Source of the DNA: Bolinopsis microptera
Lineage: Eukaryota > Ctenophora > Tentaculata > Lobata > Bolinopsidae
Reading direction: 5' to 3'
Assembly: GCF_026151205.1 (NCBI RefSeq)
Contig: NC_087078.1
Coordinates: 17,873,118-17,937,117, forward strand
Length of the DNA stretch: 64,000 nucleotides
Positions 1-23,919 of this stretch are shown one piece after another. The notes under the pieces were generated by a model, which worked only from the letters and a program-made list of their open reading frames with translations, ran no database searches and was not told where the DNA came from. The translations under genes were made by a program, and so were the position numbers. Position 1 is the stretch's first letter, and every line of letters begins with the position of its first letter.

Positions 1-9107
<9,107 letters not shown>

Positions 9108-11054
9108 CCATTATCCATCCGGAGACTATTTATTAACTTTCTGTAGCGCATTACCAAGTCAGCGTTTATTCTGCACAATGGAAGCAACAAGATCTGATCA
9201 TGATTATGGCCATTCCAATGATTTAGATATCATTCTTGATCTTAGTTCCACCAGTATGGTCAATAATAGGGCTGGTCACATGATGTTGTGTGCAGTGCTT
9301 GCATACTGTAAATACGTGAACAATACCATTTAGTGTAAATTTAAATTTTTCTTTCGATGAATATACTTGGTTTTTTGATGAAGCATTGGGGCAGTTTCTT
9401 TTAAGCTTAAAGATTTACAATTTTTCCAATTAAAATTGAATATTATCCTATATTAGTTATGAAAATGAACACAGTCAGTGTAACTATAACTCATATAATT
9501 ATAAGTTATCTGATTTTATTAATACATGTCGAACTGTAGTTGTTGTACTGCCATTGGGTACAAATACACACTAGTACATTTATTTGAGTTTACCTCCAAT
9601 GGGAAAAAGAAGCCGTGTTTGTAAGTTAGATCTTGTTTTTGGTTTCTTTCAAGAATGTTTTTGTGAAATATTGAAATCTTACTCATCGGCCTCAGAAAGA
9701 CTTTTAAGAAAATTGTAAAATTTGAACGATTGGTAAAATTAGAATCATGAATTTATCAAGTGTATTAATAATAACCATCCAATATTCGAAACAAATTGAA
9801 AATTCTTATTAAATTACTGTCAAGAAATGTAATAATAATTAGTTCAGACAATTACATTATTTTACAGTTCAAAAGACGTTACCAGTATCTAAGTCTATTA
9901 TTTCGCTGGGGACTCGCATGAAGGCATCATCACATGCAACGTCCATTTTAGGGTCGATGAGATTTGTTATTTTTTGTCATGTTGCTATATATAAGAAGTG
10001 TTAACTGTATTTGTTGTCATTCAACTTCACTCAACTATTTGTATTATTATATTTGTATTATAGTCAGTTGCATGTCGATGTTGAGATTAATTAATAAAAT
10101 GAAATTTATATCTATAACAGTGCACCAAGTTTAAACTTACAGCACAATACATATTGGCTCCTGTAGTTAGTTTCAAGGTCAAATTAAATGAGATGTTGGA
10201 ACCATGGTGGGAAATTGCAAGCTAAAAAAAATCTAATTTCACACTTTTACACTGGGAGTGGCCAAAAAAGTTCAAACCTCAAAAATTATCATAAAAAGTA
10301 AAACAATACAGTAAAACCCCGATATACCGATTAGTATTACCGCACCTCGACTCTCAGACTCTGCCCCTTTCTCCCAAATGGGACAAAAAGGAGGAACAAA
10401 AAGGACAAGAACACTATAAAATGTGTATTGTATTTGTTGTCATCCAACTTCACTCGGCTATTTGTATTATTTTTCACTCAATTGGTTTCATGTCCAATGT
10501 CCATGTTGAGACTAATTATTATTAATTGAATGCCTACAAATCAGAAATGTTTGACAAATAGGCTTCAAAATAAAATGTATGGATAACAATGCACCAAGTT
10601 AAAACTTAAACCATGGTATTGGCTCCTAATTGGTTAGTTCTTTTTTACCGTCAAAAAAATTCCCGAAACCGTTCAAAATAATATTAGTAAAAAAGTAATC
10701 AGTGCAGGAGAAAATATATCGCTAAAAATCAATTGCCACGGACCACCGTTGAAATAATATAATTGTTATAATAAGTAAGTATACATAATACCACTCTCAA
10801 AGGCCAATTCTTATGTCTTAATTGCTGATCTAAATTTTTGACTGTCATGGTCAAATAATGACTATAAGATGTTAAAAAATTGTAAGCTAAAAAAACCAAA
10901 CTCAAATTTTTACACTTTCAATAACCTTGAGGCTAGGGGTGGCGAAAAATTCCAAACTTCAAAAATCAGTATAATCATAAAAATAATGCCAATAGTTCGT
11001 CCTTATTTTATTTTCTTATTTTGCCATACTCACAGATCCTTTCACTGGTCATGA
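9108..11054. other. YY1 3' flank, no gene seen
   Basis: AT-rich sequence downstream of YY1 locus 1, with stop codons in all frames. It is matched almost base for base by 18073-20015 downstream of locus 2. Two or three copies of a dispersed motif starting GCAAGCTAAAAAAATC occur here (about 10217 and 10880) and again at 3190, 19085, 19820 and 21882, so it is a local interspersed repeat. No coding exon was recognised. Confidence 0.6.
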
Positions 11055-11206
11055 GGGGTCGTTCACATATTACGTAATCACTTTTTTGGTTATTCCCCCC
11101 TCCGGCCTCCGTAATCAGTTTTACACGCCATAGCAATTGTGTTAAGATTACACCAGCACAATCATTTGGAACCCCCTCAGTGATTACGAAATATGTGAAC
11201 GACCCC
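11055..11206. mobile_element. 152-bp inverted-repeat element (MITE)
   Basis: Terminal inverted repeats GGGGTCGTTCACATATTACG and its near-complement at 11186-11206 (GTGAACGACCCC end) bound a 152-bp stretch with no ORF. The arms match over about 27 bp with one or two mismatches. The same element is at the same place in the second block (20016-20165), so it was inserted before the block duplicated. The superfamily is not clear because no target-site duplication is evident. Confidence 0.75.
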
Positions 11207-11245
11207 ATAAAATAATGTTTAGTCGCGTCCTCCTAGCTCTTTAAG

Positions 11246-13365
11246 TTATGCATCTTGGTCGACATAAATATCCTCCTCGTCTACACAGCAAGTTGGTGGT
11301 TTTGGAGGGGGTCCAGTCGGGAGATCTCGATCTTGCAGTCCTCCCATGATCATCCTCCCGGGTTCCTTTGTCTTTCTCCAGGATGTCCGGATCACAATTG
11401 GCATTGCAACGAGGCAAGCCAGAACTGCCACCAGAATCACAATCAGTAGTGCTGTCGTCACGGGATGAGGATTTCCAAGTTTGGTCTTTTTGTCCGGTAT
11501 TTGCGGAGCTGGTGTCTGCTTGTTGTTTTGGGTGATATTATTCTTTGTGGTTGATGGTGGAGCGGTGTTGTTCGATGGCACTGCGGTAGTCATGTTGGTT
11601 GAAGGTTCCTCTGAGTGGTGTTTCTTTGTCTCAGTGCAGTTGTTGCCGGCTGGGTTCCAGAGATAGTTGTCCTGACACTCACAAGCAGAGTGGTCGAGAG
11701 AGGCGGTGCTGTTTTCAGGACAATTTGTACAAGATGTGCTGTTTCGAACACTGAAAGTGTTCCCACCACATTCCCTACACTCTGTACCTTCCTTGTGTAG
11801 CCCTGGAAAGCAGACACAGTTACTTGAACCAGGGGTGGAGGTAGCTCCGTTAGGACACTGGGTGCAGTTCACTGAGTTAGCAGCACTGTACTTGTACGCT
11901 GGACAAGGTATACAGTGACCCCCCGACCAGTACAGGCCAGCTTCGCAGGAACATCTACCCACAGTACCAGTTGCGTTTACACTGTTTGTTGGGCAGGGGA
12001 TGCAGCCGTCAGCTGTTGCATAGAAGTTTCCAGAGCATCCGCAAGAGATCTTGTTGTAATTACTTGTGCTATCACAACCAATAGATGAATTGTAAGTACA
12101 AGTTGGGTTACAGCCCCTCAGTTTGTACATTCCTGAGGAGTAGTGAGTGCGGAACGGATAGAGGCTGCCTGTGCTTACCGAAGAGACAAGTTTGTGGTAT
12201 TTTAGCTTCTTACAGATCTGGAGAGAAGTACCTGGGTCGGGATACCCATAGTAAGTAGAATAGCGTCGACATACGTTTTTACGAGCTGCTCCGTTGATAC
12301 TCACCATCAGTAACCCTTCGTAGGAGCGCTCACTGTCTGTCTTCCATATCGAAAACAGTTCTGCTGCACCTTGGAAAACAGAACTTGCTAATTTTCAAGT
12401 GATATTGTTGCAATTCAGTTTTAAAATCAGAGGGACTCTCTTCTTTATTTTGCAATTTGAAAAGATCGATGATGATACAGAGAAGGAAAACAAACACTTT
12501 CATGTTGAGTAATGTTTACAAATCGGACTGTGCAGTGGTTAATTGATTGAGGGGGGGGGGGGGGGGAGGGGGGGGGGGCTGACCATATTAAAGTATATTA
12601 AAGTATATCCCCGCCCCTAAATCGGGAATAAAACCTATATTTTAATATACTTTAATCTACTTAAATATACCCAAAATTAGTCGAGCTATATTCTTCGTTT
12701 AGATTTGCAAGATAAGCCTGTTTTTTGACTAGTACATGAATTTACATCCAGTTTGGTCAAAAAATGGTGAGTTATGAGCTTTAAACCATACGCCCATATT
12801 TAGGTAACCGCACCAAATTTGAAAGCTTTTGCCCAAAATTCGATCAAATTTCAATATTTTTGAATGAGACTAACTTTATGTGAAAGATATAGCTCAATAT
12901 CTGCTGAATAGTGGATACTTAGTAAAAAGACCTCCATGAACAAAATTGCACTTATAATATCTCGGTTTGGGATACTAGCCAAAATGACTTAATTAAAATT
13001 GAAATAACTCCATCAGTTTTCAATATTTTTGCATGAAATTTTCGGAATCGATTAAGAATTGCATTTCAAGCTTATTGTGGTCAGCGATTTTTGATTTAGG
13101 CCTCCAAAAAGATAGGGATATATTAAAGTATATTAAAGTATATTAAAGTTTATTAAAGTATATTAAAGTATATTAATTCTTAAAGTATATTAAAGTATAT
13201 TAAAATATATTAAAGTATATCCCCGCCCCTAAATCGGGAGAAAAACCTACATTTTAATATACTTTAATATGGTCATCCCACCCCCCCCGCCCCCCCCCCC
13301 CCCAAAAACTTAGTAAACTTACTTGCTATCATGATCATCAAGAGAAGGTATACAAACACATTCAT
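11246..13365 (-). CDS. Cys-rich type I membrane receptor, copy 1
   Basis: Two-exon gene. Exon 1 (13323-13365) encodes the signal peptide MNVFVYLLLMIMIA and has a GTAAG donor; exon 2 (11246-12387) follows an ATTAG acceptor, giving about 394 residues. Order: signal peptide; an SRCR-like region (residues about 20-110, with EGLLMVSINGAARKNVC and a paired Cys); three to four ephrin-receptor/GCC2-GCC3-like Cys modules (for example CEAGLYWSGGHCIPCP); a Thr/Ser/Asn-rich stalk; one transmembrane helix (ALLIVILVAVLACLVAMPIV); and a short basic then proline-rich tail (TGPPPKPP) ending EEDIYVDQDA, a possible tyrosine phosphorylation site. It is probably a cell-surface recognition protein; the ligand is unknown. 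A second, damaged exon-1 copy sits at about 12460-12503 and lacks the donor. The intron holds the 12551-13303 repeat element. It is a paralogue of 20205-21498. Confidence 0.82.
12551..13303. mobile_element. 753-bp repeat element capped by G and C runs
   Basis: The element starts with a run of about 27 G (one A) and ends with about 23 C (one G). Inside both ends lie inverted TGACCATATTAAAGTATATT arms. A module containing CCCCGCCCCTAAATCGGG occurs in direct orientation near both ends (about 12590-12658 and 13199-13270), each flanked by palindromic ATTAAAGTATATT repeats. Next to the right module is a 10-bp microsatellite (TATTAAAGTA, 13121-13215). The centre has no ORF. It is absent from receptor copy 2, so it entered intron 1 of copy 1 after the duplication. 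Superfamily not recognised. Confidence 0.65.
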
Positions 13366-14558
13366 ATTGACTACCGACTACCGAGTTGTTGAAAAGTTGA
13401 CGAATTGAAATAAAGTTGTAACCTCGAATGGATGTCTGTTATATGTGAATGGGAGGAACCCGTTCCTTAGCTGATTTACTTCTCGACCCAAAATATGGTA
13501 TTGAGTAGGTGTTAGTACTAGTAACTTAGTACTACTACTACAGACCATGGCTTGGTATAGTATAGTATGCTATGTTAAACTAAGCATGCTACACTTACAC
13601 GAAATCAGCCAATAGTTCACAGATGGTTCGAAATCAGTACAAACACGGTAGTTAAAATACAGGGAATACATTTACAATAGTATCTAGTACGTCCTCCAAT
13701 TATTCCTGGTCCAAATCTTTTTGTAGATTCCATTCCAACAGTGAGTTGTTGGTGATGGCGGTGTATCCTTTGGTTGGCGGGGTATCGGGAAATAGCTCCT
13801 AAAATCGAGCAAGTGATACCTTGAAGGGTTCTAGAGCAGTAAGGCTGTTTACTTGTCGTGGGAGGAGGTTCCATAGTCTCGCTGCGTTCCAAAGGAGATC
13901 TCGAAATGACTACACGCACACTTTACATTGTATCCTGAGGTTTCGGGAACATTTTATATTCGTCATTCACAGCAATAACCGATCAGCATCCACTATTGAG
14001 CAATCAAACTCCAGAACCACTGTCACGTGTCAAAGAATATGCCTCCCCACCTGATTTGTATCCTTGGACCTTGCTTATTTGAAATGTCCCCATTCATTAT
14101 TAACTAACTTCTCATTAATCCGTTCTCATCGTCGGACTTTATCTCGCTGTAACAGTGTATCTACAAGTTGTTCTACTAAAATTGTAAGAAATTGTAAGAA
14201 TTTCATTAAAGTATCATTTCAATTAGTTCTTATGAACCAGAATGAACTGAACTTACTTTTGCACTATTTTGCATCTGAATTTGGGGAGACATCTGACATT
14301 CCCTTTCTTCTTCCCTTAATTCTTCATTCTTGTCACATCTACGATTCTACTGTATCTACGCACCACTTTGTAACCTAGAGCAGGCGCGAGTGTCTGTAAA
14401 TTGTACAAACCAAAAGTTTCCTTTTGCGCGGCTCAATATAATAACATCAATTACATGATGTTAATTATATTTCATAGCATCGACATGACATATTACAAGT
14501 ATTGAAGACACTTCTGACTTCATCTGTAATATCGGATCCAAATAAAAATGTACCTTAC
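13366..14558. other. Spacer between the duplicated blocks
   Basis: Sequence with no counterpart elsewhere in the window. The only recognisable content is a decayed LINE C-terminus on - (13799-13909). The rest has frequent stops and no exon that could be identified. Homology to the first block resumes at 14559 with GACATATATAAATGGTAC, which looks like a TATA region. Confidence 0.55.
13799..13909 (-). mobile_element. LINE reverse-transcriptase C-terminal relic
   Basis: The minus strand reads FRDLLWNAARLWNLLPRQVN followed by SLTALEPFKVSLARF and a stop. The pattern W-N-x-L-P-x-x-V, then about ten residues, then L-x-x-F-K is the usual end of CR1/L2/Jockey-group non-LTR reverse transcriptases. Sequence on the 5' side (to about 14380) reads as broken frames. 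This is an old, 5'-truncated and mutated copy. Confidence 0.5.
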
Positions 14559-15075
14559 GAGACATATATAAATGGTACCAAAGTCGGCGGTTTTTCGAAA
14601 AAAAATTAGGTCACCATCATTGCATTATTTTCCCCAAATTATTTTTCACGCATTTTCCTTAATTATGAATTTATCGATTTACTATCAACTAATCAATATA
14701 GTAAGTTATTAATATGAATCATAAAACAATTAATGAACACTAGTATTCGATTATGAATCGCTTTAAAAATGATTTTTGACACGTTCCATTATAAATAAGC
14801 AAGCTCTGTCACTACTTTATTGGCCACGGCGGTGAAATTTCGGGAGTAGTGGAAGATAACAAACACTACCGGTGTCCTATACCCTCTGGAGGATTATAAG
14901 TTAAGTTGAGGCTAACTTTCAAAGGCTCCGGAGAAATTTAAAAAAAGATGAAACAGCTGATCAGAGAAGATCTTTGTATTTAATTTTCTCAAATATTGGG
15001 TTGGTTGTATTAGGATGCTGTATTCACAAACTTTTCAGATTAGTTTTTTTGTCTTTAACGAGTTTATAATTTCAG

Positions 15076-18072
<2,997 letters not shown>

Positions 18073-20015
18073 CCATTATCCATCCGGAGACTATTTATCA
18101 ACTTTCTGTAGCGCTGTAGCGCATTACCAAGTCAGCGTTTATTCTGCACAATGGAAGCAACAAGATCTGATCATGATTATGGCCATTCCAATGATTTAGA
18201 TATCATTCTTGATCTTAGTTCCACCAGTATGGTCAATAATAGGGCTGGTCACATGATGTTGTGTGCAGTGCTTGCATACTGTAAATACGTGAACAATACC
18301 ATTTAGTGTAAATTTACATTTTTCTTTCCATGAATATACTTGGTTTTTTGATGAAGCATTGCGGCAGTTTCTTTTAAGCTTAAAGATTTACAATTTTTCC
18401 AATTAAAATTGAATATTATCCTATATTAGTTATGAAAATGAACACAGTTAGGGTAACTATAACTCATATTTATAAGTTATCTGATTTTATGAATACATGT
18501 CGAACTGTAGTATTGTAGGTTGTACTGCCACTGGGTACATATACACACTAGTACATTTATTTGAGTTTACCTCCAATGGGAAAAAGAAGCCGTGTTTGTA
18601 AGTTAGATCTTGTTTTTGGTTTCTTTCAAGAATGTTTTTGTGAAATATTGAAATCTTACTCATCGGCCTCAGAAAGACTTTTAAGAAAATTGTAAAATTT
18701 GAACGATTGGTAAAATTAGGATGAATTTATCAAGTGTATTACTAATAACCATCCAATATTCGAAACAAATTGAAAATTCTTATTAAATTACCGTCAAGAA
18801 ATGTAATAATAATAAGTTCAGACAATTACATTATTTTACAGTTCAAAAGACGTTACCAGTATCTAAGTCTATTATTTCGCTGGGGACTCGCATGAAGGCA
18901 TCATCACATGCAACGTCCATTTTAGGGTCGATGAGATTTGTTGTTTTTTGTCATGTTGCTATATAAGAAGTGTTTACTGTATTTGTTGTCATTCAACTTC
19001 ACTCAACTATTTGTATTATTATAGTCAGTTGCATGTCGATAGATAGTTTCAAGGTCAAATTAAATGAGATGTTGGAAAATTGCAAGCTAAAAAATCTAAT
19101 TTCGCACTTTTACTCTAGGATCAGGAGTGGCCAAAAAAGTTCAAACCTCAAAAATTATCATAAAAACAATACAGTAAAACTAAAACCCCGATACACCGCA
19201 CCCCGACTCTCAGACTCTGCCCCTTTTTTCCAAATGGGACAAAAACGAGGAACAAAAAGGACATGAACACGATAAAGTGTTTATTGTATTTGATGTCATC
19301 CAACTTCACTTAACTATTTGTATCATCTTGCACTCAATTGGTTTCATGTTGAGACTAATTATTATTAATTGAATGCCTACAAATCAGAAATGTTTGACAA
19401 ATAGGCTTCAAAATAAAATGTATGGGTAACAATGCACCAAGTTAAAACTTAAACCATGGTATTGGGCCGCGCTTAGACTGTCATTCCGCCGAATATTTAT
19501 GAACATAATAGCCTGATGTCCCCAGGTAAAAACCATGGTATTGGCTCCTAATTGGTTAGTTCTATTTTACCGTCAAACAAAATTCCCAAAACCGTTCAAA
19601 ATAATATTATTATTAGTAAACCAGTAATCAGTACAGGAGCAAATATATCGCTAAAAATCAATTGCCACGGACCACCGTTGAAATAATATAAATATAATTG
19701 TTATAATAAATATACATAATACCACTCTCAAAGGCCAATTTTTATTGGCCTTTGAGAGTCTTAATTGCTGATATAAATTTTTGACTGTCATGGTCAAATA
19801 ATGAGATGTTGAAAAATCGCAAGCTAAAAAAAATCAAACTCTATTTTTCACACTTTCAATAACCCTGAGGCTAGGATATAGGAGTGGTAAAAAAGTCAAA
19901 AAAGTCATGATAATTATAAAAAGTAAAAAAATGCCAATAGTTCGTCCTTATTTTATGTCACCATTTTCTTATTTTGCCATAGTGCCATACTCACAGATCC
20001 TTTCACTGGGCATGA
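18073..20015. other. YY1 locus 2 3' flank, no gene seen
   Basis: Copy of 9108-11054 with small indels. It includes a gained perfect hairpin at 19725-19758 (15-bp arms CTCTCAAAGGCCAAT, 4-nt loop) formed where the first block has only one arm. It also has an extra 60 bp at about 19465-19528 that matches, in reverse, a repeat at 56965-57025. No exon was recognised. Confidence 0.6.
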
Positions 20016-20165
20016 GGGGTCGTTCACATATTACGTAATCACTTTTTTGGTGATTCCCCCCTCCGTATAGTAATCAGTTTTACACGTTATAGCAATTGTG
20101 TTAAGATTACACCAGCACAATCATTTGGAACCCCCTCAGTGATTACGAAATATGTAAACGACCCC
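20016..20165. mobile_element. 150-bp inverted-repeat element, second copy
   Basis: Orthologous copy of the GGGGTCGTTCACATATTACG element at 11055-11206, in the same position just 3' of the receptor gene. It has a few substitutions and a 2-bp length difference. Confidence 0.75.
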
Positions 20166-20204
20166 ATAAAATAATGTTTAGTCGCGTCCTCCTAGCTCTT
20201 TAAG

Positions 20205-21498
20205 TTATGCATCTTGGTCGACATAAATGCCCTCCTCGTCTACACAGCAAGTTGGTGGTTGTGGAGGCGGTCCAGTCGGGAGATCTCGATCTTGCAGTCC
20301 TCCCATGATCATCCTCCCGGGTTCCTTTGTCTTTCTCCAGGATGTCCGGATCACAATTGCAACGAGGCAAGCCAGAACTGCCACCAGAATCACAATCAGT
20401 AGTGCTGTCGTCACGGGATGAGGATTTCCAAGTTTGGTCTTTTTGTCCAGTATTTGCGGAGCTGCTGTCTGCTTGTTGTTTTGGGTGATATTATTCTTTG
20501 TGGTTAATGGTTGAGCGGCGTTGTTCGATGGCACTCTGGTAGTCATGTTGGTTGAAGGTTCCTCTGAGTGGTGTTTCTCTGTCTCAGTGCAGTTGTTGCC
20601 AGCTGGGTTCCAGAGATAGTTGCCCAGACACTCACAAGCAGAGTGGTCGAGAGAGGCGGTGCTGTTTTCAGGACAATTTGTACAAGATGTGCTGTTCCGA
20701 ACACTGAAAGTGTTCCCACCACATTCCCTACACTCTGTACCTTCCTTGTGTAGCCCTGGAAAGCAGACACAGTTACTTGAACCAGGGGCGGAGGTGGCTC
20801 CGTTAGGACACTGGGTACAGTTCACTGCGTTAGCAGCACTGTACTTGTACGCTGGACAAGGTATACAGTGACCCCCCGACCAGTACAGGCCAGCTTCGCA
20901 GGAACATCTACCCACAGTACCAGTTGCGTTTACACTGTTTGTTGGGCAGGGGGTGCAGCCGTTAGCAGTTGCATAGAAGTTTCCAGAGCATCCGCAAGAG
21001 ATCTTTGTGTAATCAGTGTTCCTATCACAAGCAGTAGATGAACTGTAACTGCAAGTTGGGTTACAGCCCCTCAGGTAGAACATACCTGAGGAGTAGTGAG
21101 TGCGGAACGGATAGAGGCTGCCTGTGCTTACCGAAGAGACAAGTTTGTGGAAGCGTAGCTTTTTGCAGATCTGGAGAGAAGTACCTGTGTCGGGATACCA
21201 ATGGTAAGAAGAATAGTCTCGACATACGTTTTTACGAGCTGCTCCGTTGATACTCACCAGTAGTAACCCTTCGTAGGAGCGCTCACTGTCTGTCTTCCAT
21301 ATCGTAAACTGTTCTGCTGCACCTTGGAAAACAGAACTTGCTAATTTTGAGGTGATATTGTTGCAATTTTAACTTAAAATCAGAGGGACTCTCTTCTTTA
21401 TTTTGCAATTTAAAATTAAAAGGATTAATGGGTTTTAAAAAATAAATAAACTTACTCGCTATCATAATGATGCAGAGGAGGAAAACAAACACTTTCAT
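20205..21498 (-). CDS. Cys-rich type I membrane receptor, copy 2
   Basis: Exon 1 (21456-21498) encodes MKVFVFLLCIIMIA; exon 2 (20205-21340) joins with phase 1 to give about 392 residues. Layout as in copy 1: signal peptide, SRCR-like N-terminal region (to about residue 110), three to four Cys modules of the ephrin-receptor/GCC2-GCC3 kind (about 110-268), Thr/Asn/Pro-rich stalk with many N-x-S/T sites, one transmembrane helix (about 325-345) and a 47-residue tail with TGPPPQPP and EEGIYVDQDA. Differences from copy 1 cluster before residue 150, while the Cys modules and tail are almost the same. The proline motif and tyrosine suggest SH3/SH2 coupling, by inference only. Alternatively it could be a scavenger or adhesion protein. 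Confidence 0.84.
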
Positions 21499-21874
21499 GT
21501 TGAGTTGTTGACAAATCGAACTGTACGATGGTTAAATGACTCAAATCCTTCATATCATATTAATATTTAATATTATAGAGCCAGGGTGTCGATTATATTA
21601 TTTGAGTAGGGGACATTTCACGGATTACTATTTAACTGTCGCTCATTGGCTAGAGGAGGTCATGTGACGCAACAATATCTGTGCAACGTCTCAAGTAACC
21701 CTGGATAGGTAGTACTCCCTATTGTACTTGAGATCACCTTTACATGGTTCGGAATGTCTCAATCTCATTGTCTCCTTCTGTACGGTTCTGAATGAGTAGA
21801 AAACTATTTTATATCCTTACCATAGTGAAGATGTATAAAGGAATGTGGTATTACTATTTGGTCATCGCAATGAC

Positions 21875-22945
21875 TACAATTGCAAGCTAAAAAAAATCAA
21901 ATTTCACACTTTTCACACTTTTACTCAAGTCATGACACTTTTACTCAAGTCAAGCGCTGATAAACGGTTAACGGTGAATTTTCATTATTCACACTTAGAG
22001 GCAACTTTTGGTACCAAATTTATCAAAATCAGAGACAACAAATTCTGTGCCAGCTCATGGCGCTTATTACATAGCAGTGGCGTAGGACTTTCTGAAAAAT
22101 TAGAAATTTTCAGAAAATGTGTTATTGGACTGCCGATCTGGGGAGCAACCTAGGGCCCTCTATATATTCATGCCCATTGTAGGCTGCATCCCCGATCCCC
22201 GAGACTTCGTCTTACTTTCGTCTGGTTTGCACTCTCTCTTCATACCAAGTTACTAGCTAGGTAACAAGGTAATCGAGACAGTTTTCAACGTAACAACGAT
22301 TTCAGCCGGTTCGGACAAATCTTTGTTCTACCAACTGAACAACAAATCAGTGCACTGCCATCTGTACGCGTCCTCACACACTGTTCTTAAACCAGAGTTA
22401 GCTTTATACCAACATAGTTCACGAAATATTTACTTGTATGTACCCCTAATCATCGAATTACCACCCAATTTCACGCTATTACAACTCCCTGCAACTCCCC
22501 TACAACACCGAGCTCTTAATTACACCATATATAGATGTGTAATTAGCTTTGCAAATATCACGTGCTAGATGCAGCTCTTAATTACGCCTTATATGGTGCG
22601 TAATCGGGTCTGCATGATAGCTCAATATCACGCGCTATATATCCAACCAGTAAACGCGCTCAATCGATATCTCGTGACTGTCACGTGACAGCTATCCAAG
22701 GAAATTCTCTATATGGCGCTTCCGGTGGAAACTAGGAAAGAGCTAGTTTGAGCCTTAAATAGGCGGGACACCGCTAACACTTAATCACTTCTACCGTCAC
22801 TCAAGCAGGTGGCGGTCAAGCTGTAAGTCAGCCTGTGTGCGATTGCTAATCCTGCGATATCAGACACGAGCACACTTCACACATTCTGGAGAGCCTCCCT
22901 TTATGGGAGGACTCTTATGGAAATAAAGACCTCAGTAAAGAAGAA
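21875..22945. repeat. Interspersed 1.07-kb repeat splitting a duplicated promoter
   Basis: This copy matches the end and start of the 3.5-kb tandem unit (3180-3528 joined to 1-600) at roughly 95%, starting with GCAAGCTAAAAAAAATC. It lies exactly between two copies of the receptor promoter and signal-peptide exon (21410-21870 and 22950-23402). Its last 200 bp hold a TATA-like CTTAAATAGG and an AATAAA. It is probably a mobile element, but its ends and class could not be settled. Confidence 0.6.
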
Positions 22946-22949
22946 TTGA

Positions 22950-23402
22950 AAAGGATTAATGGATTTAACAAAATAAATTAACTTACTCGCTATCATGATG
23001 ATACAGAGGAGGAAAACAAACACTTTCATGTTGGGTTGTTGACAAATCGAACTGTACTATGGTTAAATGACTCAAATCCTTCATATCATATTAATATTAT
23101 AAAGCCAGGGTGTCGATTATATTATTTGAGTAGGGGAAATTTCACGGATTACTATTTAACTGTCTCTCATTGGCTAGAGGAGGTCATGTGACGCAACAAT
23201 ATCTGTGCAACGTCTCAAGTAACCCTGGATAGGTAGTACTCCCTATTGTACTTGAGATCACCTTTACATGGTTCGGAATGTCTCAATCTCATTGTCTCCT
23301 TCTGTACGGTTCTGAATGAGTAGAAAACTATTTTATATCCTCACCACAGTGAAGATGTATAAAGGAATGTGGTATTACTATTTGGTCATCGCAATGACTA
23401 CA
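22950..23402 (-). pseudogene. Orphan receptor promoter and signal-peptide exon
   Basis: About 450 bp repeats 21410-21870. It includes an intact exon-1 copy at 22987-23029 (MKVFVFLLCIIMIA with a GTAAG donor) but no receptor exon 2 follows on the minus strand before the 1.07-kb repeat and copy 2. If transcribed, this exon could splice into exon 2 of copy 2 (acceptor at 21340) as an alternative first exon; otherwise it is a relic of a third receptor gene. Confidence 0.7.
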
Positions 23403-23459
23403 AAGCCTATTGTATTGCTTTGCTATACATTGCATCCCGAATAAGTAAGATTTGTAATT

Positions 23460-23800
23460 TAACTCGGCCTCAGAAAGGCTTTTATCTTTAAGCAATTGGT
23501 AAAATTAGGATGAATGTATCAAGTGCAAAATTTAGATAACCGCTCAATATTTAAAATCAATTTGAAAATGCTGATTAAATTATTGCCAAAAAAAGTTCAG
23601 ACAATTATAATATTTTACAGTTCAAAATACTGATAGTTAGATACGCCGCCAGTATCTATACTACTATTAGTATTTACTAATATATCTTAAAGTTTATCAT
23701 TCCGCTGTACTGGGAACAAGGGAATAATCACAAGCAACGGCCATATAAGGGTCGTTATAAGGGTCCATATAAGGGTCGTTGAGATTAGTTAATTGAATGC
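23460..23800. pseudogene. Diverged relic of the YY1 3' flank
   Basis: Starting at CTCGGCCTCAGAAAGGCTTT, this stretch aligns with gaps to 9680-9960 and 18660-18950 (downstream of both YY1 loci) but is clearly more diverged than those two are from each other. No zinc-finger exon remains. It suggests an older third copy of the two-gene block next to the orphan receptor exon. Confidence 0.5.
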
Positions 23801-23919
23801 TCACAAATCAGCGGAAGAATTCAGGTGGATGAGATTTCTGTGGTCTTCTGTCCGGATTTCTCATGCAGTAAAATTAAACAGGCAGGTAAACACGCCTGAT
23901 CCAATCAAGTTAAAATCAA

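Noticed and set aside
11255-11918. Plus-strand ORFs across receptor copy 1 (also 20214-20871 in copy 2)
   Set aside because: Shadows of the Cys-rich coding exon; the minus frame has signal peptide, modules and membrane helix.
22240-22945. Solo LTR
   Set aside because: A TATA-like box and AATAAA are close together, but no TG...CA ends or flanking duplication could be established.
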